From: Ktedonobacter racemifer DSM 44963
GTDB taxonomy: Bacteria > Chloroflexota > Ktedonobacteria > Ktedonobacterales > Ktedonobacteraceae
Assembly (NCBI RefSeq): GCF_000178855.1
Contig: NZ_ADVG01000001.1
Location: forward strand, 3,695,481 to 3,759,480
Length of the DNA stretch: 64,000 nt
Reading direction: 5' to 3'
Shown here piece by piece: positions 26,107 to 33,413 of this stretch. The position numbers and the translations under genes were made by a program. The notes beneath the pieces are model-generated. The model searched no databases and was not told the DNA's origin. It was given only the letters and a program-made list of their open reading frames with translations. Within the stretch, counting starts at the first letter, position 1; every line of letters begins with the position of its first letter.

Positions 26107-26287
26107 AAGAAGATTCAGGATCTATAGATTGCGTTTGCTTCTCAGCACTTAACGTATGCCTAGCCATTATCTCCTATTCCTTTAAACGATTCCTCTGGCG
26201 CTGAGGTTACATTATTTGGCCGCCAATTATAACACGTTGTATCTTTCTTTTTCGTATTGATTCCCTGTGGCGCACTAAAATCATTCA

Positions 26288-26352
26288 CTTTGTGGAAAAA
26301 ATAGGCAAGCATGGAGCCGAAGGCCCATGCTTGCCTATTTTTTTCCACAAAG
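26288..26352 (-). terminator. Long hairpin terminator after cysteine synthase
   Basis: A near-perfect stem of about 27 bp with one extra T, starting 5 nt after the stop codon on the minus strand. The arms contain an A6/T7 tract and GGCAAGCATGG/CCATGCTTGCC. Confidence 0.85.
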
Positions 26353-26357
26353 GAGGT

Positions 26358-27311
26358 CTAGCGGGTTTTGCCGCGGAGATCATCGAAGAGGACGGTGTGT
26401 AGATAGCGTTCGGCTGCGCTGGGGAAAAGCGTCACTATGATTTTGCCCCGATTCTCTTCTTTGCGCGCCTCCTGCAAGGCGGCCCAGGCCACAGCTCCAC
26501 TACTAATACCAATCGAGAGCCCTTCGTCCTGCATCAGCTGGATGGCGGTCGCGACCGCGTCTTGATCACTGACAGGAATGACCCGGTCAATCAGGTCCAC
26601 GCGCAACGTATCGGGGATAAAGCCCGGACCCAGGCCCTCCAGGCGATGTGGACCCGGGCGTCCACCTGAAAGGACGGCGCAGGAGGCGGGCTCGACGGCA
26701 ACGACTTCGACCTCGGGCTTGCGCTCACGCAGCCCCTCGGCGATGCCCGTTAGCGTGCCACCCGTCCCTACACCTAAGATCACCATATCCACAGCGCCAC
26801 CCGTCTCCTCCCAGATCTCGACCGCGGTCTCCTCGCGATGTGCGCGTGGATTGGCCTGGTTATAAAATTGCTGGGGATACCAGGCGTACGGAAGGGTTGT
26901 GCGCAGCTCAATCACTTTATTGATAGCACCCCGCATCCCCTGGCGCGCGGGCGTGAGCATGACTTCAGCCCCCAGGCGCTGCAACAGGAGACGCCGCTCC
27001 AGGCCTACGGTATCTGGCATAGTCAGTATGCAGCGATATCCCCGTGCAGCCGCAATCATCGCCAGCGAGACGCCCATATTACCGCTCGTAGGCTCAATAA
27101 CTGTGCTTCCCGTGCGGAGCAGACCCTGGCTCTCCGCGTCACAGATCATGCGTTTCGCCACGCGATCTTTGACGCTCCCACCTGGGCTAAACATCTCTAA
27201 TTTGGCCAGTATCGTCGCTGCCGCGCCTCCAGCCCTGGCGGGAAAACGCGTCAGCTCGACCAGGGGAGTGCGACCAACGAGTTCAGAAGCGTCGTGCGCC
27301 CAACCGGTCAT
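26358..27311 (-). CDS. cysK: Cysteine synthase (O-acetylserine sulfhydrylase family)
   Basis: This is a PLP enzyme that makes L-cysteine from O-acetylserine and sulfide. The Schiff-base lysine is K48 in GGSVKDRVA. The substrate loop is PTSGNMG (residues 75-80, normally TSGNTG), and the PLP-phosphate loop is GVGTGGTLTG near residue 182. The C-terminal SSGAVAW region is present. The length of 317 fits CysK or CysM; the sequence does not decide which. It follows a receiver-domain gene by 42 nt, and an Rrf2 regulator lies upstream. CymR-type Rrf2 proteins control cysteine synthesis in Firmicutes, so the context is suggestive. Confidence 0.92.
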   Translation of the reverse strand: MTGWAHDASELVGRTPLVELTRFPARAGGAAATILAKLEMFSPGGSVKDRVAKRMICDAESQGLLRTGSTVIEPTSGNMGVSLAMIAAARGYRCILTMPDTVGLERRLLLQRLGAEVMLTPARQGMRGAINKVIELRTTLPYAWYPQQFYNQANPRAHREETAVEIWEETGGAVDMVILGVGTGGTLTGIAEGLRERKPEVEVVAVEPASCAVLSGGRPGPHRLEGLGPGFIPDTLRVDLIDRVIPVSDQDAVATAIQLMQDEGLSIGISSGAVAWAALQEARKEENRGKIIVTLFPSAAERYLHTVLFDDLRGKTR

Positions 27312-27353
27312 AAATATCCTGTTCTTCCTTTTGCTATACTTCTCTGCCAGCCC

Positions 27354-27821
27354 TTAACTCTGGGGTTCAGCGGGCAGCAAAGCTGTAATAATATTGATGA
27401 GCTCCTCAATCTTAAAGGGCTTGCGTAGGAGCAAGCCGGATTGTAAGCCCATGCGATGTAGCTCCCACTCATGACTCCCTGTAATCATAATAATAGGGAT
27501 ATCTTTCGTCTTGTTGTGCCCCTTGAGAATCTTGTAGAGCGAGGCACCATCCAGATTGGGGAGGCCGACATCCAGGAGAATCAGGTGCGCGTCCAGTTCA
27601 GGCAAACGATCCTTGGCCTCTTGCCCATCTATAAAAAAGCTTAATTGCCAATCCCCAAAACAGTCCAGGGTATCGCTAAAAAGCGTTCTCAGGAGTGGAT
27701 CATCCTCAATGATAGCGATACGCTTGCTCGCTCCTGGCCGCGTTGCATCCATTGCTTCAGCCACTTGCTTCCAAACCCCCTTATCGGCTAACGTCCCCGT
27801 TCCTGGCTCAATGCCCTCCAT
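27354..27821 (-). CDS. Single-domain response regulator
   Basis: A receiver domain without an output domain. The acidic pair is IIEDDP, the phosphoacceptor aspartate is in LILLDVGLPNLDG, the conserved threonine is in IMITGSH and the lysine is in LLRKPF. The start is uncertain: ATG 27821 is chosen, though a TTG 11 codons upstream is in frame. About 30 residues precede the domain. It lies 42 nt before cysK and probably shares its transcript. The partner kinase is unknown. The MITE-like element separates it from the Rrf2 gene. Confidence 0.85.
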   Translation of the reverse strand: MEGIEPGTGTLADKGVWKQVAEAMDATRPGASKRIAIIEDDPLLRTLFSDTLDCFGDWQLSFFIDGQEAKDRLPELDAHLILLDVGLPNLDGASLYKILKGHNKTKDIPIIMITGSHEWELHRMGLQSGLLLRKPFKIEELINIITALLPAEPQS

Positions 27822-27907
27822 GCCCCTGGCGCTTCTCCGCTCACCCCTCCTCAATCGGATTATCGCTTATGAATATAAGCTTGTCTGATGCGAACAAACA
27901 CTTTTTT

Positions 27908-28101
27908 CAGTAGGGACCCGCTGCGCCCCTGAATGGGGGATTTATCGCGTCCGAAGACGATTAATCGCCTGTTGGCGTAGCCCCAAACGCTCTCATGGGT
28001 ACGGTGTCGGGAAGTGGGTATTTGTTGCCCGCCAAAGGTTTTGGCTAGCGCCGCACTGCCATAAATGGCGTTCGGACACGCTAAACCTGATCCCTACCGA
28101 G
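27908..28101. mobile_element. MITE-like element, copy 1 (degenerate ends)
   Basis: A 194-bp non-coding element that aligns along its length with copy 2 (36827-37003): shared GCGTCCGAAG-CGATTAATCGCC, CATGGGTAC, TTTGTTGCCC and the GCCGCACTGCCAT-AATGGC block, ending TCGGAC-CGCTAAA...CCCTACCGAG. The left terminal repeat is disrupted by a short insertion resembling the CCCC-ATTCGGGG stem of the REP-like family. It has no ORF, so it would move only with a transposase supplied in trans. Confidence 0.75.
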
Positions 28102-28155
28102 GTTCTACCGGCCTGGAAAGCTCATTTATCTAAGTCTATAGTGTTTGTGCGTGAG

Positions 28156-28593
28156 CTAGATATAGTACATGGTCTCGGTGGTGCCTGTACGATGCCGCTG
28201 CGCCAGTTCCTCAATTGTGGTCGAGTTAAGTATCTCCTGGGTCGCAGCGTCGATCTTCTGCCAGACCTCGCGTAGCGCACATCCTGGGGAGAGTTTGCAA
28301 AAGTCGGGGTTTGGGAGGCACTCCATCGGTGGTACATAGCCTTCCAGGGCTTGCATCACCTGAGCCATTGTAATCTGACCCGGCGCTTTCGCTAGCATAT
28401 GACCACCCTTGGGGCCACGCACACTCTTTACCAGGCCCTCTTTCCTCAAGACCATCAAGATCTGATCTAAGTATTGTTCAGGGATATACTGGCGACTGGC
28501 AATATCTGAGCTCTCAATTGGCCCCTGTCCATAATAAGCGGCCATATCAAGCATTGCTCTCAGGCCGTAGTCTCCCTTCATTGTAAGCTTCAT
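28156..28593 (-). CDS. Rrf2-family transcription regulator with three cysteines
   Basis: The 145-residue protein starts MKLTMKGDYGLRAMLDMA, the Rrf2 winged-helix start. The recognition region reads YIPEQYLDQILMVLRKEGLV and the wing SVRGPKGGHMLAK. Cysteines at 92, 99 and 105 (ECLPNPDFC, SPGC) are spaced much like the [2Fe-2S] ligands of IscR, so an iron-sulfur cluster is likely. It could be IscR-, NsrR- or CymR-like. The downstream cysteine synthase gene favours a sulfur or redox role. Its own promoter overlaps a palindrome, suggesting autoregulation. Confidence 0.9.
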   Translation of the reverse strand: MKLTMKGDYGLRAMLDMAAYYGQGPIESSDIASRQYIPEQYLDQILMVLRKEGLVKSVRGPKGGHMLAKAPGQITMAQVMQALEGYVPPMECLPNPDFCKLSPGCALREVWQKIDAATQEILNSTTIEELAQRHRTGTTETMYYI

Positions 28594-28772
28594 TATATGG
28601 GACCTTTCTTTCGGGCGATGTGACTGATCTAGCTTCCACTCATCTATTATTAATACATGCCAAATTACAGCAATCTTATGTGGACGTTGAAGTGCGCGTG
28701 ACGCCTCCCTTTGCCAGTCACTGCCAACCCGTTTTTCCAGGTGAGGAAAGAGTGATAGATACTAAGTAAAGT

Positions 28773-28790
28773 TGATATTAGAATATATCA
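28773..28790. promoter_or_regulatory. Candidate Rrf2 operator
   Basis: Palindrome TGATAT-N6-ATATCA. It covers the -10 hexamer of the Rrf2 promoter, the usual position for a repressor site. That Rrf2 binds it is inference. Confidence 0.5.
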
Positions 28791-28808
28791 GTAAAGCATG
28801 CATGTCAA
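28780..28808 (-). promoter_or_regulatory. Promoter of the Rrf2 gene
   Basis: The minus strand reads TTGACA, 17 nt, TATTCT. The start is predicted near 28773. The -10 lies inside the TGATAT-N6-ATATCA palindrome. Confidence 0.75.
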
Positions 28809-28939
28809 TGGGTAGCATCGCTCCTCAACCCCACTACTACCGCTTTCCCGTTTCGTTACACACCTCAGCTTTGCCACCGCTTCTGCTACCTCCATTGATT
28901 AATTTCTGCTGAGAATATGGCGCATATGCTTATACAATC

Positions 28940-28968
28940 TTGCAGCCCTGCATAAGGACATCTATAAT
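28940..28968 (+). promoter_or_regulatory. Promoter of the response regulator-kinase operon
   Basis: TTGCAG, 17 nt, TATAAT. The start is predicted near 28975, giving a 78-nt leader before the ATG at 29053. Confidence 0.7.
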
Positions 28969-29052
28969 GAGACTGTCATTCTAAACATTTTAAGGCACTC
29001 TATTCATGCATGCCATGGCCACGTTTTCTGGGTTCAAGGGGGTCCTGTACTT

Positions 29053-29811
29053 ATGCAGCAAGGCAATTCATGGCAATCAGGACAGGAGAAGCAGCCGCTC
29101 TTAAGAGTCCTGGTCGTCGACGATGAAGAGAATATTATTGAATTTATTCGCCTCGGCCTCCGCTATGAAGGGTTTCAGGTTGAGTCGGCTAACGATGGCG
29201 AGACTGGTATCGCTACGGCACTGCGCATCAATCCAGACATCATTATTCTGGATGTCATGATGCCCCCCGGCATAGATGGCCTGGAAGTATGTCGCCGCTT
29301 ACGCGAGAATCCAACAACACGCGAGATTCCTATTCTGATGCTTACAGCGCGAGACGAGGTACGCGACCGTATCGCGGGCTTGCGTACGGGTGCGGATGAC
29401 TATTTAACCAAGCCCTTCGATTTCGATGAATTGCTTGAGCGTATTCGCGCCATCTTACGACGTCAGGGACGCACTAAGAGTCCCCAGGGCGCGGCAGGAG
29501 CCGAGAATGGCAACATGCTCGAGTTTGAAGATCTGCGTATGAATACCGCTACCCGCGAGGTCACCCGCGCTGGTCGCCTGATTGAGCTGACCGCGACCGA
29601 ATATAACCTGCTTCACCTCTTTATGAGCCATCCGCGCCAGGTGCTCGACCGACAGACTATTCTTCAACGCGTCTGGGGCTATGAGTTTCTCGGCGAAACG
29701 AACATCATTGAGGTCTACGTACGATACTTGCGCGAGAAGATCGAGGATTCACCCAGTACTCCTAGGCTCATCCAAACCGTTCGTAGCGTTGGATACGTGT
29801 TGAAAGGGTAA
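29053..29811 (+). CDS. OmpR/PhoB-family response regulator
   Basis: The 252-residue protein has an N-terminal receiver domain (acidic pair in VVDDEEN, phosphoacceptor D67 in IIILDVMM, T98, K120 in LTKPF) and a C-terminal winged-helix DNA-binding domain (ELTATEYNLLHLFM, then YVRYLREKIEDS and TVRSVGYVLKG). The loop after the aspartate carries one extra proline (MMPPGIDG rather than MMPGMDG). It starts 42 nt before the kinase gene, and together they form a two-component system. The signal is unknown. AAGGGGG lies about 11 nt upstream of the ATG. Confidence 0.93.
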   Translation: MQQGNSWQSGQEKQPLLRVLVVDDEENIIEFIRLGLRYEGFQVESANDGETGIATALRINPDIIILDVMMPPGIDGLEVCRRLRENPTTREIPILMLTARDEVRDRIAGLRTGADDYLTKPFDFDELLERIRAILRRQGRTKSPQGAAGAENGNMLEFEDLRMNTATREVTRAGRLIELTATEYNLLHLFMSHPRQVLDRQTILQRVWGYEFLGETNIIEVYVRYLREKIEDSPSTPRLIQTVRSVGYVLKG

Positions 29812-29853
29812 AGCGCAACACATTGTTCCTGTCTATAGCGGAGTCCAAAGGTA

Positions 29854-31101
29854 ATGTCTGATCCATATTCAAAACAATCACAAGAGACCTCACGGCGGAA
29901 GATAACAGCCGCAAGCGAGCACGCCAACACTGAAAGCCCCCCGGCTCCAGTGTCGTCTCAGCCTGTCTCGCCTCTGACCTCTTCCACTACTACATCGCCT
30001 CTGACGGGCATGATCATGCCTGCACGCACATTCACGGCTCAGACTCCACGCTGGCTCCGCCCCTTTCTTAGCCTGCCCGTACAGCTCTCGACTATCTTCA
30101 GCCTGATCCTGCTCATGGTGCTGATGGTCGCGGCAATACTCTTGCGTGATGCGTCAGGCAGCAATGCCCTGCTCTATCCAACGGTGGCCCTGCTGGCTCT
30201 GGGTGGTATTGTCCTCAGCGCGACCTTTACGACGCTCCTCCTGCGCCCACTGGTACGTTTGACCGATGCAGCACAAGCCATTGCTCTGGGCGATCTGAAG
30301 CAGCGCAGTCGCCTCCCGCCTCTTCACCTGCCACCACAGGACGAGATCGACCGCCTGTGTGGCAGCATCGATGAGATGGTGACGCGCCTGGAACGTGCCG
30401 AAGAGTTACAGCATGCCGCCGAAGAGCGTTTCAGTCGCTTCTTCTCCGACGCCTCCCATCAGTTACGCACGCCTCTGACCTCGATTCGGGGCTTTACTGA
30501 GGTTCTCTTGCGCGGCGCCAAAGACGATCCCGAGACCGCGCAGCGCGTTCTGACATTGATGCGCAACGAGGGCGAGCGTATGACAGCTTTGATCAACAAC
30601 CTGCTCACACTCTCGCGTCTCAGTGAACATCAACCACTAAAAATGCAGTATATAGATCTACTCGACCTCGTCAAAGAGAGCATCGAACAGGCACGCACCC
30701 AGGCAACTGATGATCGCAGAATGCAAATCTCACTGCGTGGGGAGGCACCCTTCGGCCTGCAAGCCAATAAAGAGCGCATCAAACAACTGCTCTATATCCT
30801 GCTGGACAACGCGGTAAAACATGGCATGCCCGCGCCTGAAGGCTCGATTACAGTTCAGTTGACCAAGCGCGAGCAACAGATCGAGGTACATGTAATCGAT
30901 AATGGACCCGGCATTGCAGAAGATGAGCTGAAACATATCTTCGAGGCTTTCTATCATGGGCAGCACCAGCGAACCCCTGGATCCGGCCTGGGCCTGGCCA
31001 TTGCCGCGGCTATCGTCGACGCCCACCAGGGCCATATTACCGTTCAGCGCACCCCGGACGCGGGCAGCGATTTTACATTTATGCTACCCTACACCAAGTA
31101 G
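29854..31101 (+). CDS. Sensor histidine kinase with two membrane segments and almost no outer loop
   Basis: 415 residues. A Ser/Thr/Pro-rich cytoplasmic arm (1-75) leads to two membrane helices (about 78-97 and 106-131) joined by only some 8 residues (RDASGSNA). A HAMP-like segment follows (RPLVRLTDAAQAIALGDL). The H-box is SDASHQLRTPLTS with H202, and the ATPase N, G1 and G2 boxes are LLDNAVKHG, DNGPGIAEDE and GSGLGLAIA. The short loop suggests sensing within or near the membrane rather than of an external ligand. It pairs with the upstream regulator. Confidence 0.92.
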   Translation: MSDPYSKQSQETSRRKITAASEHANTESPPAPVSSQPVSPLTSSTTTSPLTGMIMPARTFTAQTPRWLRPFLSLPVQLSTIFSLILLMVLMVAAILLRDASGSNALLYPTVALLALGGIVLSATFTTLLLRPLVRLTDAAQAIALGDLKQRSRLPPLHLPPQDEIDRLCGSIDEMVTRLERAEELQHAAEERFSRFFSDASHQLRTPLTSIRGFTEVLLRGAKDDPETAQRVLTLMRNEGERMTALINNLLTLSRLSEHQPLKMQYIDLLDLVKESIEQARTQATDDRRMQISLRGEAPFGLQANKERIKQLLYILLDNAVKHGMPAPEGSITVQLTKREQQIEVHVIDNGPGIAEDELKHIFEAFYHGQHQRTPGSGLGLAIAAAIVDAHQGHITVQRTPDAGSDFTFMLPYTK

Positions 31102-31104
31102 CAT

Positions 31105-31173
31105 TCAGGGATAAAGGATGTGTAGTGGCGAGTTGGCAGCACCAACTCGCCACTACACATCCTTTATCCCTGA
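31105..31173 (+). terminator. Perfect 32-bp hairpin after the kinase gene
   Basis: The arms are 31105-31136 and 31142-31173, with a 5-nt loop, starting 3 nt after the stop codon. No T-run follows the stem. Confidence 0.85.
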
Positions 31174-31250
31174 GAGCGCCGCAGGCGCGCGCGAAAAGAG
31201 CCTTCCATGCCACCTGGAACTGGAAAAACCTGCAATCCTTCCTATGCTTA

Positions 31251-31280
31251 TTGACCGTCCCGCTGGCAGCATGTTACACT
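31251..31280 (+). promoter_or_regulatory. Promoter of the dehydrogenase-glycosidase pair
   Basis: TTGACC, 18 nt, TACACT. The start is predicted near 31287, about 80 nt before the ATG at 31368. Confidence 0.55.
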
Positions 31281-31367
31281 GCCATCATTAAAAATAAGTA
31301 CTGCTATTATTATTGTTAACTACAAATTTTGTCCAAAGCGGTAGTTTCGCCAAAGAGAGACAGAAAT

Positions 31368-33362
31368 ATGTGGACCTCAACGCTTGATCTCGACCCGAAA
31401 CGCGTTCTTCTCACACGAGTGCTGAGCCGCTTCTGGCGTGGCGCGTACTTCTCTTCTTATGCTCCTCTCCGTGTTGAAAACCTGCCTCGCCCTACCCTCC
31501 CCGCCGCCTCCTGGGTACGCGTCCGCAACCGACTCGCTGGCATATGTGGTAGCGATCTGCATCTCGTGAGTGCCGACGGTGATTTGCGCGTCTCTCTGGC
31601 GGCCCTGCCCGGTCATCAACAGCACTATCCCGGGCACGAGGTCGTGGGCGAAGTTGTCGAAATTGGCGACGAGGTAACGCACCTGCGCGTAGGGGACCGC
31701 GTTGTGCTCCAGCACGAGACGAACTGCCTCTCGCAGGGAGTCCAGCCCATCTGCCGCTTCTGCGCCGAGGGCTTCTACAATTTGTGTGAACATGGCGAGC
31801 TGCCCGGCCCGCACGCCATCGGCGGCGGCTGGAGCGAGGAGATGCTCCTGCCGGAGCAAAGGCTCTACCGCGTTCCCTCCTGGATGAGCGATGAGCAGGC
31901 AGTCCTGCTAGAACCCACAGCTGTGGCCCTGCACGCGGTCCTGCGCGCCCTACCCCGGCCCGACAGCCAGGTACTTATTATTGGCGCGGGCGTCATTGGC
32001 CTGCTGACACTCCAGGTCTTGCGCGCGCTGGCTCCTGAGGCTGAGATCAGCGTCCTGGCACGCCACCCTTTCCAGATAGAACAGGCCACGCGCCTGGGCG
32101 CCAATCACATTATTTATACGCATGATAGCTATCTCGGCGTCCAGACCGTCACAAATGCCAGGAGCTATCGGGGCTGGCTGGGCAATCATATGCTGGTCGG
32201 CGGCTATGAGACGATTTTTGATACCATTGGCAGCAACCGCACGCTCCCTCATGCCCTGCGCTGGGCCAGTGCGCGTGCAAACGTGGTTCTCGTGGGCGTC
32301 CACCTCCACCCGATGCATATCGACCTGACGCCCGTCTGGAACCAGGAAATTAAGCTCATTGGCACCATGAGCCATGGACAGGAGCACTGGCCACAGCGCA
32401 GCGGGCGCATGCACTCTACCTTCGAGGTCGTCGCCGATATGATGCGCGAGCAACGTATCGCGCCCGAGCAGTTCCTGACCCATCGCTTCGCGCTGACCGA
32501 CTATCGCCAGGCGCTCGAAACCGCCATGGGCAAGGACAAGAGCCGGGCCATCAAGGTCGTCTTTGACTACTCGCTTGTCCCTCAATCCGTCGTGCCTAAC
32601 GTGCGCGCCTCCGCGCGTCCAAGGCGCTCGGCTTCACTGCTGCCGCTACGTGAGAAGGCGCTCAAGACCGATTCTACCACGACGCCGAACATAGAGCCTG
32701 TCACGCCAGCACCCACGGCGCCCGAGGAGGAGTCAACTGCTAAGTTTGTAGCCCCCACCCCTCCGGCTACCTCCGGCGTCGAGAAGACGGATGCGATGCC
32801 CAACCCCAGGCATAAAGCCAGAGTAGAGGCCAGGGCTCAAGCCATTGAGACACATGTCAAGGAGCAGAAAAGCGAGCCTCTCCTGGATATTCCCTCGACG
32901 TCAGACTTGCCATCACTCCCCACGAACGCGGAGAGCGAACTACTGCCAGCAATATCCGCTAGCGGCGCCGAGGTTCAACCCGGCGAGCCACCAGTGCTAG
33001 AAACGCCTGGCGAGCCAGAGGTCCTCTCAGTTGAGCCACTACCAGCCACGCCTGAACAGCAGGCCGAGGAGCTGCCAACCGACTTCTCCGCCGAAGCCGA
33101 GGAGCCAGCCGAGACAGAAGTGACACCCATCGTCACACCCGAGCAGCCTGAGGAACCATTCGAGCCAATGCTTGACGCGCCTGCTGAGCAGTCCGATGAG
33201 TCGGCGCTCCAACCCGAAGAGGAGATGCCAGCGACTGAAGACAGCGCCCAGGAGTCAGACAGCCAGGAGCAGCCAGTTATGGCCCCCCCAGCCATTGAAC
33301 AGGAGCGGCCTTCGCGGACACGCAATCGCCGCAAGAAAAAAACTGACGCAATTGAGGACTAA
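31368..33362 (+). CDS. Zinc-dependent alcohol dehydrogenase family protein with acidic disordered tail
   Basis: Residues 1 to about 400 form a medium-chain dehydrogenase. Catalytic zinc ligands are C60 (GICGSDLH), H90-E91 (PGHEVVGEV) and E182. Structural zinc cysteines are C120, C129, C132 and C140, with wider than usual spacing after the first. The nucleotide loop is IIGAGVIGLL. The substrate is unknown; threonine or polyol dehydrogenases are the nearest style. Residues about 402-664 are a low-complexity Pro/Glu/Ala-rich tail ending in a basic NRRKKK patch. The ATG at 31368 is preferred to a TTG 13 codons upstream. The downstream glycosidase gene follows after 51 bp. Confidence 0.88.
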   Translation: MWTSTLDLDPKRVLLTRVLSRFWRGAYFSSYAPLRVENLPRPTLPAASWVRVRNRLAGICGSDLHLVSADGDLRVSLAALPGHQQHYPGHEVVGEVVEIGDEVTHLRVGDRVVLQHETNCLSQGVQPICRFCAEGFYNLCEHGELPGPHAIGGGWSEEMLLPEQRLYRVPSWMSDEQAVLLEPTAVALHAVLRALPRPDSQVLIIGAGVIGLLTLQVLRALAPEAEISVLARHPFQIEQATRLGANHIIYTHDSYLGVQTVTNARSYRGWLGNHMLVGGYETIFDTIGSNRTLPHALRWASARANVVLVGVHLHPMHIDLTPVWNQEIKLIGTMSHGQEHWPQRSGRMHSTFEVVADMMREQRIAPEQFLTHRFALTDYRQALETAMGKDKSRAIKVVFDYSLVPQSVVPNVRASARPRRSASLLPLREKALKTDSTTTPNIEPVTPAPTAPEEESTAKFVAPTPPATSGVEKTDAMPNPRHKARVEARAQAIETHVKEQKSEPLLDIPSTSDLPSLPTNAESELLPAISASGAEVQPGEPPVLETPGEPEVLSVEPLPATPEQQAEELPTDFSAEAEEPAETEVTPIVTPEQPEEPFEPMLDAPAEQSDESALQPEEEMPATEDSAQESDSQEQPVMAPPAIEQERPSRTRNRRKKKTDAIED

Positions 33363-33413
33363 GTCGCGTTCATAAATAGAGAAGAGAAATCATCAATTTC
33401 CGGGGAAAACTGC

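Larger units (their letters stand above)
26030..26357. other. Gap between cysteine synthase and the membrane-protein gene
   Basis: A 328-bp region without a gene. It contains degenerate repeat copy C, an AT-rich stretch with a minus-strand TATAAT near 26226-26231 that may be the -10 of the membrane-protein promoter (its -35 is poor), and the long hairpin after cysK. Confidence 0.5.
28594..29052. other. Divergent regulatory region between Rrf2 and response-regulator genes
   Basis: A 459-bp region with promoters on both strands (listed separately) and one palindromic operator candidate. No gene is seen. Leaders would be about 180 nt (Rrf2) and 78 nt (response regulator). Confidence 0.65.

Noticed and set aside
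30730..31035. Minus-strand open frame within the histidine kinase gene
   Set aside because: Shadow of the conserved ATPase domain.
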